From positions 1 through 64,000 of the forward strand of contig NZ_JAATVY010000024.1 in assembly GCF_011947195.1 (NCBI RefSeq): 64,000 nt of DNA, written 5' to 3'. Below the pieces are notes generated by a model. That model was not told the DNA's origin, did not search any database, and saw only the letters and a list, made by a program, of their open reading frames with translations. The stretch's first letter is position 1. Each line of letters begins with the position of its first letter. Below, piece after piece: positions 9,545 to 18,912 of the stretch. This DNA comes from Planosporangium thailandense (GTDB lineage Bacteria; Actinomycetota; Actinomycetes; Mycobacteriales; Micromonosporaceae). A program made the translations under genes and the position numbers.

Positions 9545-9680
9545 CTCCGGGTGGCGGGCCTCTCCGGGTGGCAGGGCCCTCCGGGTGGCAGGGCACTCCG
9601 GGTGGCAGGGCCCTCCGGGTGGCACGGCCCTCCGGGTGGCAGGGCACTCCGGGTGGCACGGCCCTCCGGGTGGCGGAGTC
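9545..9680. repeat. 17-nt tandem array, 8 copies
   Basis: Eight copies of CTCCGGGTGGCAGGGCC-like units at exact 17-nt spacing, in the 9263-9744 gap between two divergent genes. Copies alternate between GGGCC, GGGCA and CGGCC junctions, hinting at a higher-order 34-nt period. No gene is seen in the gap. Confidence 0.93.
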
Positions 9681-9744
9681 GCCGACGCCACGCGGGACGA
9701 TAGTTCGTGGCCGGGTCGGTTCGGCGGCGGCTATCGTGCGGCGG

Positions 9745-10293
9745 GTGATCTCAGTACGCCAGGCGACGCCCCCCGACGCTCCCGAACTGGTCCGGCTGCG
9801 AGCCGTCATGCTCAGCTCCCTGGGCGGCACGGAGCCGGCGCCCGGGCCCTGGCGAGACACTGCCGTCCAGATCCTGCGCACACGGCTGGTCGACCCGGAC
9901 GGGGCGCTGGCCGCCTTCGTCGTGGACGCCCCGGACCGCGACGCCCCGGACCGCGACGCCCCGGACCGCGACGCACCGGACGGCGACGGCCAGGGCCGGC
10001 CGGCGTCCCTGGCCGCCTGCGTCGTCGGCCTCGTCGAACAGCGTCTGCCCTCGCCGGCCAACCCCACCGGTGAGGTGGGCTACGTGTTCAGCGTCGCTAC
10101 CGACCCCGACCACCGCCGCCGCGGGTACGCCCGGGCGTGCATGCAGCGGCTGCTCGCCTGGTTCTCCCACCGCGGCGTCACCCAGATCGACCTGCGGGCC
10201 TCGACGGACGGTGAGCCGATGTACCGCTCCCTCGGTTTCGAACGCACCCGCGACCCCGCGATGCGGCTGGTGCTTCCCCCGAGCGGCGGATGA
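9745..10293 (+). CDS. GNAT family N-acetyltransferase
   Basis: A 182-residue GCN5-related acetyltransferase. The acetyl-CoA loop appears as VATDPDHRRRGYARACMQRLL (Q/RxxGxG/A type), followed by LRASTDGEPMYRSLGF, the typical final strand and helix. I chose the GTG at 9745, where the protein begins V-ISVRQATPPDAPEL as in many family members; another GTG lies 9 nt earlier. An in-frame 15-nt array inserts four APDRD-like repeats near residues 61-81, in a loop between strands. Substrate cannot be assigned. Confidence 0.87.
   Translation: MISVRQATPPDAPELVRLRAVMLSSLGGTEPAPGPWRDTAVQILRTRLVDPDGALAAFVVDAPDRDAPDRDAPDRDAPDGDGQGRPASLAACVVGLVEQRLPSPANPTGEVGYVFSVATDPDHRRRGYARACMQRLLAWFSHRGVTQIDLRASTDGEPMYRSLGFERTRDPAMRLVLPPSGG
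9928..9987. repeat. 15-nt in-frame array, 4 copies, in the GNAT gene
   Basis: Four copies of GCCCCGGACCGCGAC encode repeated APDRD in the acetyltransferase. The last copy has diverged by two bases. Confidence 0.92.
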
Positions 10294-10616
10294 GCCGGCA
10301 CCGCAACGGCGTACCGCTGCGGTACTAGCTCCAACGTCGCACCGGAACGAGCCCCTCGGTCTAGTCGCCACTCCCCTCCTTCGGGGCATGGCGGTGGCGT
10401 GACGACAGGTGCTACGGCTCCCGCACCCGGCGCGCCGGCCCGGACGGGCCGGCAGCGCGGCACCTGACGGCCGCGGGCTCACCGCCCGGCACGCTCCACC
10501 GCCACACCACCACACCGCTCCACCGCTCCACCGCGACACCGCCGGCAGGCGCCGGCCCGGCCGAAATGTCGCCGATCTTCACTGTCTGATGTGGACACGA
10601 GGCTCTGGGGGCGAAC
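10294..10616. other. Intergenic, no gene seen
   Basis: About 0.32 kb between the GNAT and epimerase genes. It holds a weak inverted repeat (ACCGCA...TGCGGT, 10302-10325) that could terminate the GNAT transcript, and short CACCGCTC-type microrepeats near 10500-10545. Nothing else stands out. Confidence 0.5.
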
Positions 10617-12056
10617 ATGCGCGGTTTCCCGGCGATAGTGGACGACATCCGGTCGGCGGCGCCACCGCACCAGGACTCGGTCGACGAGCCGACCCGGCAG
10701 CGGCTGGCCGGACTGACCACCGAACTGCTCGCGGCCCGGCCCGACGGCGCCGCCGAGCTCCAGCGGTACCGCTCGATCACCACGCGCACGGCCGCGCTCC
10801 CCGAACAGCGGGTCGCCGCCGCGCTGCGCGGCCGCACCGTGCTCGTCACCGGTGGCTGCGGCTGCATCGGCACCGCGCTGCTCAGGCAGGTTCGGCGGCT
10901 GTGCCCGGCCCGCTTCGTCAGCGCCGACATCGCGCAGCCCCGGCGGCCGGTGCCGGGCGTCGAGTACGCCACCGTGGACGTCCGATCGCCGGGCGTGTTG
11001 GACCGGCTCTTCGCCCGCTACCGGCCCGACATCGTGTTCCACCTGGCCGCCCAGCGCGATCCCGGCCTGGCCGAGCGGCACCTCGGGTACACCGTCGAGA
11101 CGAACGTCCTCGGCACCGTCCAGGTCGTCCGGGCAGCCGAACGGCACGGCGCCCGCCGGTTCGTGTACGCCTCCACCGGCAAGGCGCTACGACCGTACTC
11201 GCGGTGCGTGTACACCGCCTCGAAGCGGGTCGGGGAGTGGCTGGTGGCCGATGCCGCCCGGCGTGGCCGCATGACGTGCACCGGCGTGCGATTCACCCAC
11301 GTGGTCGACAACTCCATCCTCCACGACCGCCTGCGCCGCTGGTGCGACACCGGCGAGGTGGTGCGCCTGCACGCGCCCGACACCGTCTTCTACGCGCAGT
11401 CGGCGATCGAGTCGGCCCAGCTTCTGCTGACCGCCGCGCTCTCGCCCGCCGACGACGTCTTCCGGCTGTACGCGATCCGCGACCTGGGCTGGCCGGTGAG
11501 CCTGCTCGACGTGGCGCTCGGCGTCATCGCCGACGGTCCTCGCATCGCGCCCATCTACCTCGCCGGCCACGAACCGGGGTACGAGGAGGCGCCGTACCCG
11601 GGCCTCTACGACCCGGCCCTCTCCGGTGACGTGAGCCCGCTGCTGAACGCCATGGAGGCGCATCAGGTGGAGGCGAGCGCCTGCGCCGGCATCGACGGCG
11701 CGGCGGTCGCCGCGTACGACGCGCCCGAGGTCGTGGGCCGGCTTCCCGAGCTGCAACGGTGGTGCCGGGTCACCGCGGACCGGCAGGCCAGGCGGGTACT
11801 CGGCGAGCTGGGCTGGGACCTCCTGGTGGCGGGCGTACGGGCCACCCCGCCCGCCGTGCTCGACCGGATGGCGCGGCTGACCGAGGAGTACCGACCCACG
11901 ATGAGCGACGAGCATCGGCGCATCGACGACCTGATTCGCCGGCACGCCGACAGGGCCACCGACCACAGTGCCACCGACCACAGGGCCGCCGACCGCCGGT
12001 CGGACCTTGTCCCCGTGGTCCGTCCCCTGCGTACCCCGACCGTCGCGGAGGTCTGA
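10617..12056 (+). CDS. NAD-dependent epimerase/dehydratase, CapD-like
   Basis: A 479-residue extended SDR. The nucleotide-binding motif GGCGCIG is at 79-85 and the catalytic Y199xxxK203 in VYTASK. The N-terminal 70 residues and C-terminal 150 residues flank the Rossmann core and are unusual in length. The core resembles polysaccharide-biosynthesis UDP-sugar 4,6-dehydratases and epimerases, so a role in surface glycan precursors is likely. The C-terminus carries three near-repeats of ATDH/S units from a 15-nt array. It ends at a hairpin shared with the convergent GGDEF-EAL gene. Confidence 0.8.
   Translation: MRGFPAIVDDIRSAAPPHQDSVDEPTRQRLAGLTTELLAARPDGAAELQRYRSITTRTAALPEQRVAAALRGRTVLVTGGCGCIGTALLRQVRRLCPARFVSADIAQPRRPVPGVEYATVDVRSPGVLDRLFARYRPDIVFHLAAQRDPGLAERHLGYTVETNVLGTVQVVRAAERHGARRFVYASTGKALRPYSRCVYTASKRVGEWLVADAARRGRMTCTGVRFTHVVDNSILHDRLRRWCDTGEVVRLHAPDTVFYAQSAIESAQLLLTAALSPADDVFRLYAIRDLGWPVSLLDVALGVIADGPRIAPIYLAGHEPGYEEAPYPGLYDPALSGDVSPLLNAMEAHQVEASACAGIDGAAVAAYDAPEVVGRLPELQRWCRVTADRQARRVLGELGWDLLVAGVRATPPAVLDRMARLTEEYRPTMSDEHRRIDDLIRRHADRATDHSATDHRAADRRSDLVPVVRPLRTPTVAEV
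11955..11999. repeat. 15-nt in-frame array, 3 copies
   Basis: Three copies of GCCACCGACCACAGT-like units near the end of the CapD-like gene, encoding ATDHS/ATDHR/AADRR. Confidence 0.85.
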
Positions 12057-12059
12057 CGG

Positions 12060-12089
12060 ACCGCCCCGGCACGCCCCGTGCGGGGCGGT
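12060..12089. terminator. Bidirectional terminator-like hairpin
   Basis: Arms ACCGCCCCG and CGGGGCGGT flank a 12-nt loop in the 32-nt space between two convergent stop codons. There is no T-run, as is common in high-GC genomes. Confidence 0.65.
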
Positions 12090-15000
12090 CAGCCGGCCAG
12101 ACCGAGCTCCCAGCGTTCGTCGGTCAGGCGGGTGACGACATCCGGCAGGTCGGCCACCGCGACCGCCGGGCTGAACAGGAAGCCCTGCGCCGCGGTGCAG
12201 CCGAGGCGGCGCAGGATGGCCAGCTGCTCCGGCGTCTCCACGCCTTCGGCGACCGTGGTCAGCCGCAATCTGCCGGCCAGCCGGATCACCGACGACACGA
12301 TCGCCCGTGCGTCGGCGTCCTCGGTGATGTGCTCGACGAAGCTACGGTCGATCTTGACGGTGGAGGCAGGCAGCCGGCTGAGGTAGCTCAGCGAGCTGTA
12401 GCCGGTGCCGAAGTCGTCGATGGCCACCTCGATGCCGTGCGCCTTCAGTCGCTCGAGCGCGGCCCGCGCCTGGTCGAGGTTGTCCATCATGGCGCTCTCG
12501 GTGACCTCCAGCCGCAGTTCCCGGGCCGAAAGCTCCCCGGTGCCCAGCGCGGAGAACACCGCCTCCTCCAGGTCGGTATCGCCGAGATGGGTCGCGGACA
12601 CGTTCACCGCGACGTGCAGGGTGGGCATCGCCGCCCGCAGCGCGGCGGCGTCGCGGCGGACCCGGTCGAGCGCCCACCGGTCGAGCGCCGGCGCGAGGCC
12701 GGTCGCCTCCGCCACGGCGACGAACCTGGCCGGGGACACCGAACCGCGGCCCGGATGGTGCCAGCGGGCGAGCGCCTCCACGCCGCGTACCCGGCCCGTG
12801 GCCAGGTCGATCACGGGCTGGTAGTGCAGGACCAGCTCGTCACCGACGAGGGCGTCACGCAGGTCGTTGCTCAGCGCCAGCCGGTCGGCGGACTCCATGG
12901 CGAGCGCGCCGTCGAAGAGCTGGACCCGGTTGCGGCCGCGCGCCTTGGCGTCGTACATGGCGGCCTCGGCGAACCGGACCAGGTCCGGCGCCGAGTGCGG
13001 CGGGCACACCGCGATGCCGACGGACGCGCGTACGTGCAGCCGCTGCCCGTCCAGCGCGAACGGCTCCGAAAACGCCGCCACGAGCCGATCGGCGACCTCG
13101 CGCGCGCGGTGCTGGTCGGTGTCCTCGCAGACCACCACGAACCCGTCGCCGCTGAACCGGGCGACGCTGTCCTCGGCCCCCAGGACCGCCAGCAGCCGCT
13201 CCGCGACCCGCTTGAGCAGCTGGTCGCCGGCCTCGTGGCCCCAGGTGTCGTTGATGAGCTTGAACTGGTCGAGGTCGATCATCATGACGGCGAGCGGCGA
13301 GCCGGTCCGCGCGCTGCGCGACACGGCCCGGTCCAGCCGGTCGGTCAGCAGCGCGCGGTTGGCCAGGCCGGTCAGCTCGTCGCGCAGCGCCCGGCGCTGC
13401 AGCTCGCGCTCGGCCCGGCGGGCGCCGGTCACATCGGCGATCATCGCCAGCGACCCGGCGTGGCCGGTGTCGTCACGCAGCGGACTGGCGCTCACCCGCA
13501 GCATCCGCGCCCCGCCGTCGGGGTGCGGGTAGGACAACTCGTACTCCTCGGCGCCCCGCGCGGCGCGGGTGCGTATCCGGTCGGCGATCATGCGGGCGTT
13601 CGCCGCGCCGACCAGCTCCGGCACCGGCCGCCGGTAGATCTCCTCACGGGGCACACCGAGAATCGCCGCCAGCTTGTCGTTGGCGTACAGGGTGCGCCCG
13701 GTCGTGTCCATGGTCCAGATGCCCTCCTGCGCCGTCTCGGCGATGGCCCGGTACCGGGCTTCCGACTCCCGCAGCGACCGTTCGGCCTCCAGCCGGGCGG
13801 TGACGTCGCGCAGGTTGGAGACCAGCCCGGCGATGTTCGGGTCGTGCAGGCAGTTGGTGATGACATCCTCGATCCACCGCCAGGTGCCGTCGGCGTGACG
13901 TACCCGGAACACGAGCACCTCGGACCGGCCGCCCGCGCCGGCGACATCGTGAAGCACCCGTTTGACCTCGGCGACGTCGTCGGCATGGACGAAGTCCCAG
14001 GCCAGGCGGCCGGTCATCGCGTGCGGGTCGTAGCCGAGCAGGGCGGTCGCGGCCGGGGAGACGTACGTCAGCCGCGCGTCGGGAGACACCACCAATGCGA
14101 CGTCGCTGGCGCGCCTGACCAGCGCCTCGAACAGCGCCTCCCGATGGGTGAGCGCCCGCTCGGCGGCGCGCAGCTCGCGCAGGTCGTGCAGGAACGTGGC
14201 GAGGCCGTACGGCGTGCCGTGGCCGTCCCTGAGCACCGCGGCATCGGCCAGGATCGGGATGGCCGAGCCGTCGCTGGCCATGAAGACCCGCTCCCAGCTC
14301 GCGGCTTCGACCTCGCCGCGCTGTAGCTCCGCGATGCGCTCGTCGCCCACGCCCGTGTCGCTGGGGTGGTGGAACGCGTGCAGCGGCGCGCCCTCGATCT
14401 CGTCGCGCCGCCGGCCGAGCAGCCGACACAGTGCGTCGTTGGCGCGGAGGTAGTGCCCGGACAGGGAGAGCTCCGCCTGGGGGACGAGCGCCTGCTCGAA
14501 GCGGGACCGGTACGCGCGTTCGCTGGCCGCGAGCTCCTCGCGGGTACGCGTCTCGGCCGTGACGTCCCGCGCGACGCTGCTGATCCCCACGATCTCCCCG
14601 GTCTCGTCGCGCACCGGTGACAGGCGCAGCGAGATGTCGATGAGGGAGCCGTCCTTGCACACGTTCGGGATCGCGAGGGCAACCGGCGACCGGCTCTCGC
14701 GCACGGCGGTCAGGGCCGCGTGGAACCGGGGGCGGACCTCCGGGGGGAGCAGCAGGTCCGGGCTCCGGCCGATCAGCTCTTCGCACTCGTACCCGGTGAT
14801 GGCGGTGACCGTCCGGTTGGCGGTGCGGACGCGGCCATCCAGGTCGACCTCCATGATGGCGTCGGCGGAGTTCTCGACGATGGCCGCGAGGTGACGGGCG
14901 TGCGCCTCGGCCTGCCGGCGGGCGGTGACGTCGGAGGAGACGCCCAGCACGGCGACGATCTCGCCGTTCTCGTCGACGATCGGGGTGGACGTCGCGTACA

Positions 15001-15292
15001 CGGTGAACAGCCGACCGGACTTGTCGCGCACCTCCCGGTCGGCGGCGAAGGGCACGCCGGCCGACAACAGCGCCCAGCGGTCCGCGGCGTCGAAACGGTC
15101 GTGCGCGGGAACGATGAGGTCGGCCACCGTCCGGCCGACCGCCTCGGCCGACCGGTATCCGTACAGTTGCTCGGCGAACGCGTTCCAGTACAGCACGCGC
15201 CCGTCCAGGTCGGCGGCGATCACCGCCTGGCCGACCGCGGCCAACGCCCGGTCGTAGAAGCTAGCCGGCAGGGGAGAAGAGATGGGCATCAA
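12089..15292 (-). CDS. Multi-PAS GGDEF-EAL cyclic di-GMP protein
   Basis: A 1067-residue cytosolic signalling protein: about five PAS/PAC domains in the first 640 residues, then a GGDEF domain and a C-terminal EAL domain. The cyclase motif reads SGDGF near 713-717, lacking the catalytic glutamate of GGDEF, so cyclase activity is doubtful. The EAL domain keeps EAL (about 838), NVSATHLGD, EVTESAMMD, DDFGTGYSS (about 958-966) and AEGVE, so it should hydrolyse cyclic di-GMP. PAS domains probably sense redox or ligands. No membrane segment is seen. The promoter region is shared with the divergent epimerase gene. Confidence 0.92.
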   Translation of the reverse strand: MMPISSPLPASFYDRALAAVGQAVIAADLDGRVLYWNAFAEQLYGYRSAEAVGRTVADLIVPAHDRFDAADRWALLSAGVPFAADREVRDKSGRLFTVYATSTPIVDENGEIVAVLGVSSDVTARRQAEAHARHLAAIVENSADAIMEVDLDGRVRTANRTVTAITGYECEELIGRSPDLLLPPEVRPRFHAALTAVRESRSPVALAIPNVCKDGSLIDISLRLSPVRDETGEIVGISSVARDVTAETRTREELAASERAYRSRFEQALVPQAELSLSGHYLRANDALCRLLGRRRDEIEGAPLHAFHHPSDTGVGDERIAELQRGEVEAASWERVFMASDGSAIPILADAAVLRDGHGTPYGLATFLHDLRELRAAERALTHREALFEALVRRASDVALVVSPDARLTYVSPAATALLGYDPHAMTGRLAWDFVHADDVAEVKRVLHDVAGAGGRSEVLVFRVRHADGTWRWIEDVITNCLHDPNIAGLVSNLRDVTARLEAERSLRESEARYRAIAETAQEGIWTMDTTGRTLYANDKLAAILGVPREEIYRRPVPELVGAANARMIADRIRTRAARGAEEYELSYPHPDGGARMLRVSASPLRDDTGHAGSLAMIADVTGARRAERELQRRALRDELTGLANRALLTDRLDRAVSRSARTGSPLAVMMIDLDQFKLINDTWGHEAGDQLLKRVAERLLAVLGAEDSVARFSGDGFVVVCEDTDQHRAREVADRLVAAFSEPFALDGQRLHVRASVGIAVCPPHSAPDLVRFAEAAMYDAKARGRNRVQLFDGALAMESADRLALSNDLRDALVGDELVLHYQPVIDLATGRVRGVEALARWHHPGRGSVSPARFVAVAEATGLAPALDRWALDRVRRDAAALRAAMPTLHVAVNVSATHLGDTDLEEAVFSALGTGELSARELRLEVTESAMMDNLDQARAALERLKAHGIEVAIDDFGTGYSSLSYLSRLPASTVKIDRSFVEHITEDADARAIVSSVIRLAGRLRLTTVAEGVETPEQLAILRRLGCTAAQGFLFSPAVAVADLPDVVTRLTDERWELGLAG

Positions 15293-15456
15293 CCAATCCG
15301 ATCCGGCTCTGTACGTGGACGTCGGACTGCCACATCGGTTGACCGGCCGACACCCTGAGGGTTTTCATCAAGCGCCACGAACCTCCCGGCAACGGACCTG
15401 CAACTCCCCACCTCCGGTGATCCAGGCTGCGATGGCACGTCCGGAAAGGAACTAAT

Positions 15457-16416
15457 GTGCACATTCTGGTCACCGGAGGACTCGGATTCCTGGGACACGC
15501 CGTGACCGCCGACCTTCTCGCCACGGGCCACCAGGTCACCGTCCTGTCCCGGGGCCGGCCGGGCGCCCGGCCGCCCGAGGGCGCGGGCCTCGTCGAGGGC
15601 GACATCCGGGACCGGGCCCGGATCGGCGAGATCATCAGCGCCGGCGGCTACGACGCGGTCTGCCATCTCGCCGCCCTCATCAGGGTCCGGGACTCGTTCG
15701 CCGACCCGCTGAGCTACTACGACGTGAACGTCGGGGGCACGCTCAACGTCCTGATGGCGCTGGACGCCGTCCGGGACCGGGTGCCGGCGCCGGGGCCGCG
15801 GCTCGTGTTCGCCTCGACCAACGCCGTGTGCGGCTCGCAGCACGCCGGCGCCCTGCACGAGGAGGTGCCGGCGCGTCCGGAGAGCCCGTACGCGGCATCG
15901 AAGCTCAGCGCGGAACAGCTCGTCGCCGCGCACACCGCGACCGGGTCGATCGGAGCGGTGACGCTGCGGTGCTTCAACCTCGCCGGGGCGACCGACGGCT
16001 ACGTCGACGCCGACACCTCCCGCATCATCCCCAACGTCTTCCGCGCGCTGACCGGAGAGCTGCCCCACGTCACACTGAACGGCGACGGCTCGGCCGTACG
16101 CGATTTCGTCCACGTCCGCGACGTCGCGGTGGCCGTACGCCTGGCGCTGGCCGCCGCCCGCCCCGGCCGGCACCGGCTGTACCACGTGGGCAGTGGCATC
16201 GGCAGCAGCATGGCGGAGGTCGTACGGGTGGCCGGGGAGGTGGCGGGCCGTCCGGTCGCCGTGGAGCACCTGCCGCCCAGCCCCGAGCCGCAGCGGCTGG
16301 TCGCCGACAACAGCCGGATCACCCACGAGCTCGGCTGGCGTCCGGAGCGCTCCGGGCTGCGCCGCATCCTGTCGGACGCCTGGACCGCCTGGCTGTCACG
16401 GTCGCCGGCTGCCTAA
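15457..16416 (+). CDS. NAD-dependent epimerase, GalE-like
   Basis: A 319-residue extended SDR. GGLGFLG is at 7-13, catalytic Y145xxxK149 in SPYAASK, and RCFNLAGATDGY fits the UDP-sugar pocket. It probably interconverts UDP-glucose and UDP-galactose or a related nucleotide sugar. The GTG at 15457 follows GGAAAGGA; an overlapping ATG two bases upstream is out of frame. Its TAA overlaps the stop codon of the convergent M50 gene by two bases, so there is no room for a terminator between them. Confidence 0.87.
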   Translation: MHILVTGGLGFLGHAVTADLLATGHQVTVLSRGRPGARPPEGAGLVEGDIRDRARIGEIISAGGYDAVCHLAALIRVRDSFADPLSYYDVNVGGTLNVLMALDAVRDRVPAPGPRLVFASTNAVCGSQHAGALHEEVPARPESPYAASKLSAEQLVAAHTATGSIGAVTLRCFNLAGATDGYVDADTSRIIPNVFRALTGELPHVTLNGDGSAVRDFVHVRDVAVAVRLALAAARPGRHRLYHVGSGIGSSMAEVVRVAGEVAGRPVAVEHLPPSPEPQRLVADNSRITHELGWRPERSGLRRILSDAWTAWLSRSPAA

Positions 16417-18899
16417 CCGGGTGGGGAAGCCGAAGCGCCGGTCGCCGAGCCGGTGCCCGTCGCCGGGGACGCCGGATTCGACGGCGCATCGGTGCTGGAC
16501 GGCCCATCGGTATTGGACGGCCTGGAGGTGTTCGACGACCCGGAGGGCGCCTGGCCCGGTTGAGTGTTCGGCGCGGGGGCAGGAATCGGTGTCGCCGTCG
16601 CGTCCGGTGGTGCCGGCGAGGCCCCGTTCCGGCCACCGGTGTCGCCGGGCGAACCCTCCGACGGGCTCGCCGACGCACCGGGGCCGCTCTGCGGGTTCGC
16701 GCCGAGGTCGGCCCGGACGACGGCGAGGATGGCCTGCTCGTACTTCTGCAGTTCGGTCCGGAGCTGTGCGACCGGGACCGTCTCGATGTTCGCCGCGAAC
16801 GCCTCGATCTGCTGCCACAGCGCCGTCAGCTTCGCCATCGCATCGGCGCTGAGCGCGTGCGGGATCGTCAGCACCAGCTGCTGGGCGAGCGCGTCGGTGA
16901 CGCACTCGACGCAGGAGTAGTTGACGGCCGCCGAGATGTTCTGCGGAACCACGATGTTCGCCTGGCCGACGACGAGAACCACCTGGAACGCCACCGCCAC
17001 CGTGCGGCACCCGCGGCAGCTCGCCAGCGCGTACGCCTCGTTGCGGTTCAGCGCGGTCCCATCGGTGACCCACACCAGCGCGAACGCCACGTCGTAACGG
17101 GTCGTGCCGTCCTCGGTGTTGACGGCGAGCGCCTGGTTGTCGCCGGCGCCCGGCGGAGCGGGCGGGTTGAAGGGGAACACCCAGGCCGGAGTGGTCGCCC
17201 GAGTCGACCCGGACGCGTCCCCGTTCGCCGCTCGCGGTGCCAGCACCAGCGCCAGGCGCGGGTGCTCCCGGGTGGGTGGCGCGGACGTGGCGGCCCAGAC
17301 GCTGGTCCGGTTGCTGACCACCTCACCGTCGCGCAGCCCGACCGTGTGGTGCGCGGCCGGTAGCGCGTCGAACACCGTCCCCCGCTCGTGCGGCTGGATG
17401 GGCGCGTACCTGTCCCCGTTCGGCCACCACACCCACGCCAGCGCCGCCGCCACGGCCGCCGCGAGCACAACGGCGAGGGCGCGTCGCACCGGGCGCCCCT
17501 CGGTGGCCCGCCACACCCGCAGCGACCCGCGCCGTACCATCCGCACCACCATCAGCGACATGCCGAGCAGCGGAAGCACGATCGCGACGATCGACACCAG
17601 CCGCAGCCCCACCGCGGCGACGTCACCGTGATCGAGGTTGACGCCCAGTGTGCGCCACTGTCGTACGAGGTTCGCCCAGGCGGTCGCGGCGACCCGCGGC
17701 AGGGACAGCACCATGAGCGCGCTGGTCGTCAGCAGCAGCGGTACGACGGTCAGCACCCACAGGGTCACGAGCAGCCGCGCCCACGGCTTGAGCGTCCTCG
17801 ACTCCGGGCTGCCCCAGCGGTTCGGCAGCAGGCCGAGCAGCGTGGGCTTGATCCGCGAGTACAGGTCCGGTACTCCGGTGAGATCGGCGAGGATGTGGTA
17901 CCCGTCCGCGCGCACGTAGGGCGCCAACTGGCGCACCATCTGCAGCAACTGCGCCGCGATGACCAGGAGGACAGCGTCCCAGCCGGTCACCGCCCAGACC
18001 GCGAACGCAGCGACCGCGACGATCGCGTTGAAGTAGAGCCCACCCAGGTCAACCCGGACCCGGCCGGCGCGCCCGAGCGAGTAGCTGTCGCTGACGTCGG
18101 TGTAGAACGCGGGCCAGGCGACGTAGATGCCGGCGCCCATCGCCCCCGGGGTGGCACCGCCGTACCGACAGGCGGCGGCGTGGCCGAACTCGTGGAACCC
18201 GGCGGACAGGATGCTGACCGCGACCACGAGCAGCAACAGGCCCGGCTTGTCGAACGCCTGCCAGGTCGCCGAGGCCAGCCCCTTGGTGGACAGCAGCCAG
18301 CCGGCGACGGCCGCGAACGCGGCGACGACGGGTACGAGGAGCAGCGGGCGGAACAGCGCGGCGAACGGCGCGGTGATCCGGCGCGTCACCGCCGGATCGC
18401 TCACCACGTACCGCAGTCGCAGCGCCAACAGCGGATTCACCGGCCGCACCCGGGGCTCGGCCCCGTCCGCCGAGCGCAGCAGCCCCAAGGGGCGCAGCTT
18501 GGACTCGATGAGCAGGCGGACGTCGTCCGGGCTCACCAGTCGCCCGATCTCGCCCCCCACCATCTCCGCGATCCCGGCCAGGTCCCGCCGCCCGTCGACG
18601 GCCGCCAGCACCAGGTACAGCAGCGGGGTCAGCTGGATCGTCTGCCCGTCGGCGCGCCGCACCAGTGCCGGGGCCTGCCGGTACCCCGAGCCGCGCTGCT
18701 CGCCGAGCAGTTCGACCCCGCGGGCCCGGACGGGCACGGCGTCCGGCCGCCCGTCCGGGCTCGCGCCGCGCCCGCGTGACCCGGTCGGCTCGACCCCGGT
18801 CGGCTCGGACCCGGTCGGCTCGGGCCCGGTGGGCTCGACCCCGGTCGGCTCAGCCGGTTCCGGCGCGGCGGGTGATGCGGAAGTGGTGAACGTACTCAT
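16413..18899 (-). CDS. Membrane M50 metallopeptidase with N-terminal RRE/PqqD-like domain
   Basis: An 828-residue membrane protein of the 'putative peptide zinc metalloprotease' group. Residues 1-50 are disordered with EPTG repeats. Residues 74-143 (YRQAPALVRRADG ... LLIESKLRPLGLL) have the winged-helix pattern of PqqD-like RiPP recognition elements. Hydrophobic segments follow; HEFGH at 236-240 gives the zinc histidines and ADGYH around 331-335 may supply the third ligand. A large outer domain contains paired cysteines (CRGC, CVEC) and a Pro/Ser-rich tail. The start follows a repeat protein gene by 13 nt, so the two form an operon. It may process or translocate that neighbour; this is inference. 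Confidence 0.8.
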   Translation of the reverse strand: MSTFTTSASPAAPEPAEPTGVEPTGPEPTGSEPTGVEPTGSRGRGASPDGRPDAVPVRARGVELLGEQRGSGYRQAPALVRRADGQTIQLTPLLYLVLAAVDGRRDLAGIAEMVGGEIGRLVSPDDVRLLIESKLRPLGLLRSADGAEPRVRPVNPLLALRLRYVVSDPAVTRRITAPFAALFRPLLLVPVVAAFAAVAGWLLSTKGLASATWQAFDKPGLLLLVVAVSILSAGFHEFGHAAACRYGGATPGAMGAGIYVAWPAFYTDVSDSYSLGRAGRVRVDLGGLYFNAIVAVAAFAVWAVTGWDAVLLVIAAQLLQMVRQLAPYVRADGYHILADLTGVPDLYSRIKPTLLGLLPNRWGSPESRTLKPWARLLVTLWVLTVVPLLLTTSALMVLSLPRVAATAWANLVRQWRTLGVNLDHGDVAAVGLRLVSIVAIVLPLLGMSLMVVRMVRRGSLRVWRATEGRPVRRALAVVLAAAVAAALAWVWWPNGDRYAPIQPHERGTVFDALPAAHHTVGLRDGEVVSNRTSVWAATSAPPTREHPRLALVLAPRAANGDASGSTRATTPAWVFPFNPPAPPGAGDNQALAVNTEDGTTRYDVAFALVWVTDGTALNRNEAYALASCRGCRTVAVAFQVVLVVGQANIVVPQNISAAVNYSCVECVTDALAQQLVLTIPHALSADAMAKLTALWQQIEAFAANIETVPVAQLRTELQKYEQAILAVVRADLGANPQSGPGASASPSEGSPGDTGGRNGASPAPPDATATPIPAPAPNTQPGQAPSGSSNTSRPSNTDGPSSTDAPSNPASPATGTGSATGASASPPG
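18781..18855. repeat. 15-nt in-frame array, 5 copies, in the M50 gene
   Basis: Five copies of CCGGTCGGCTCGACC-type units (plus-strand reading) encode EPTGx repeats in the disordered N-terminus of the M50 peptidase. Confidence 0.92.
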
Positions 18900-18912
18900 C
18901 GGGGCCGTGACG

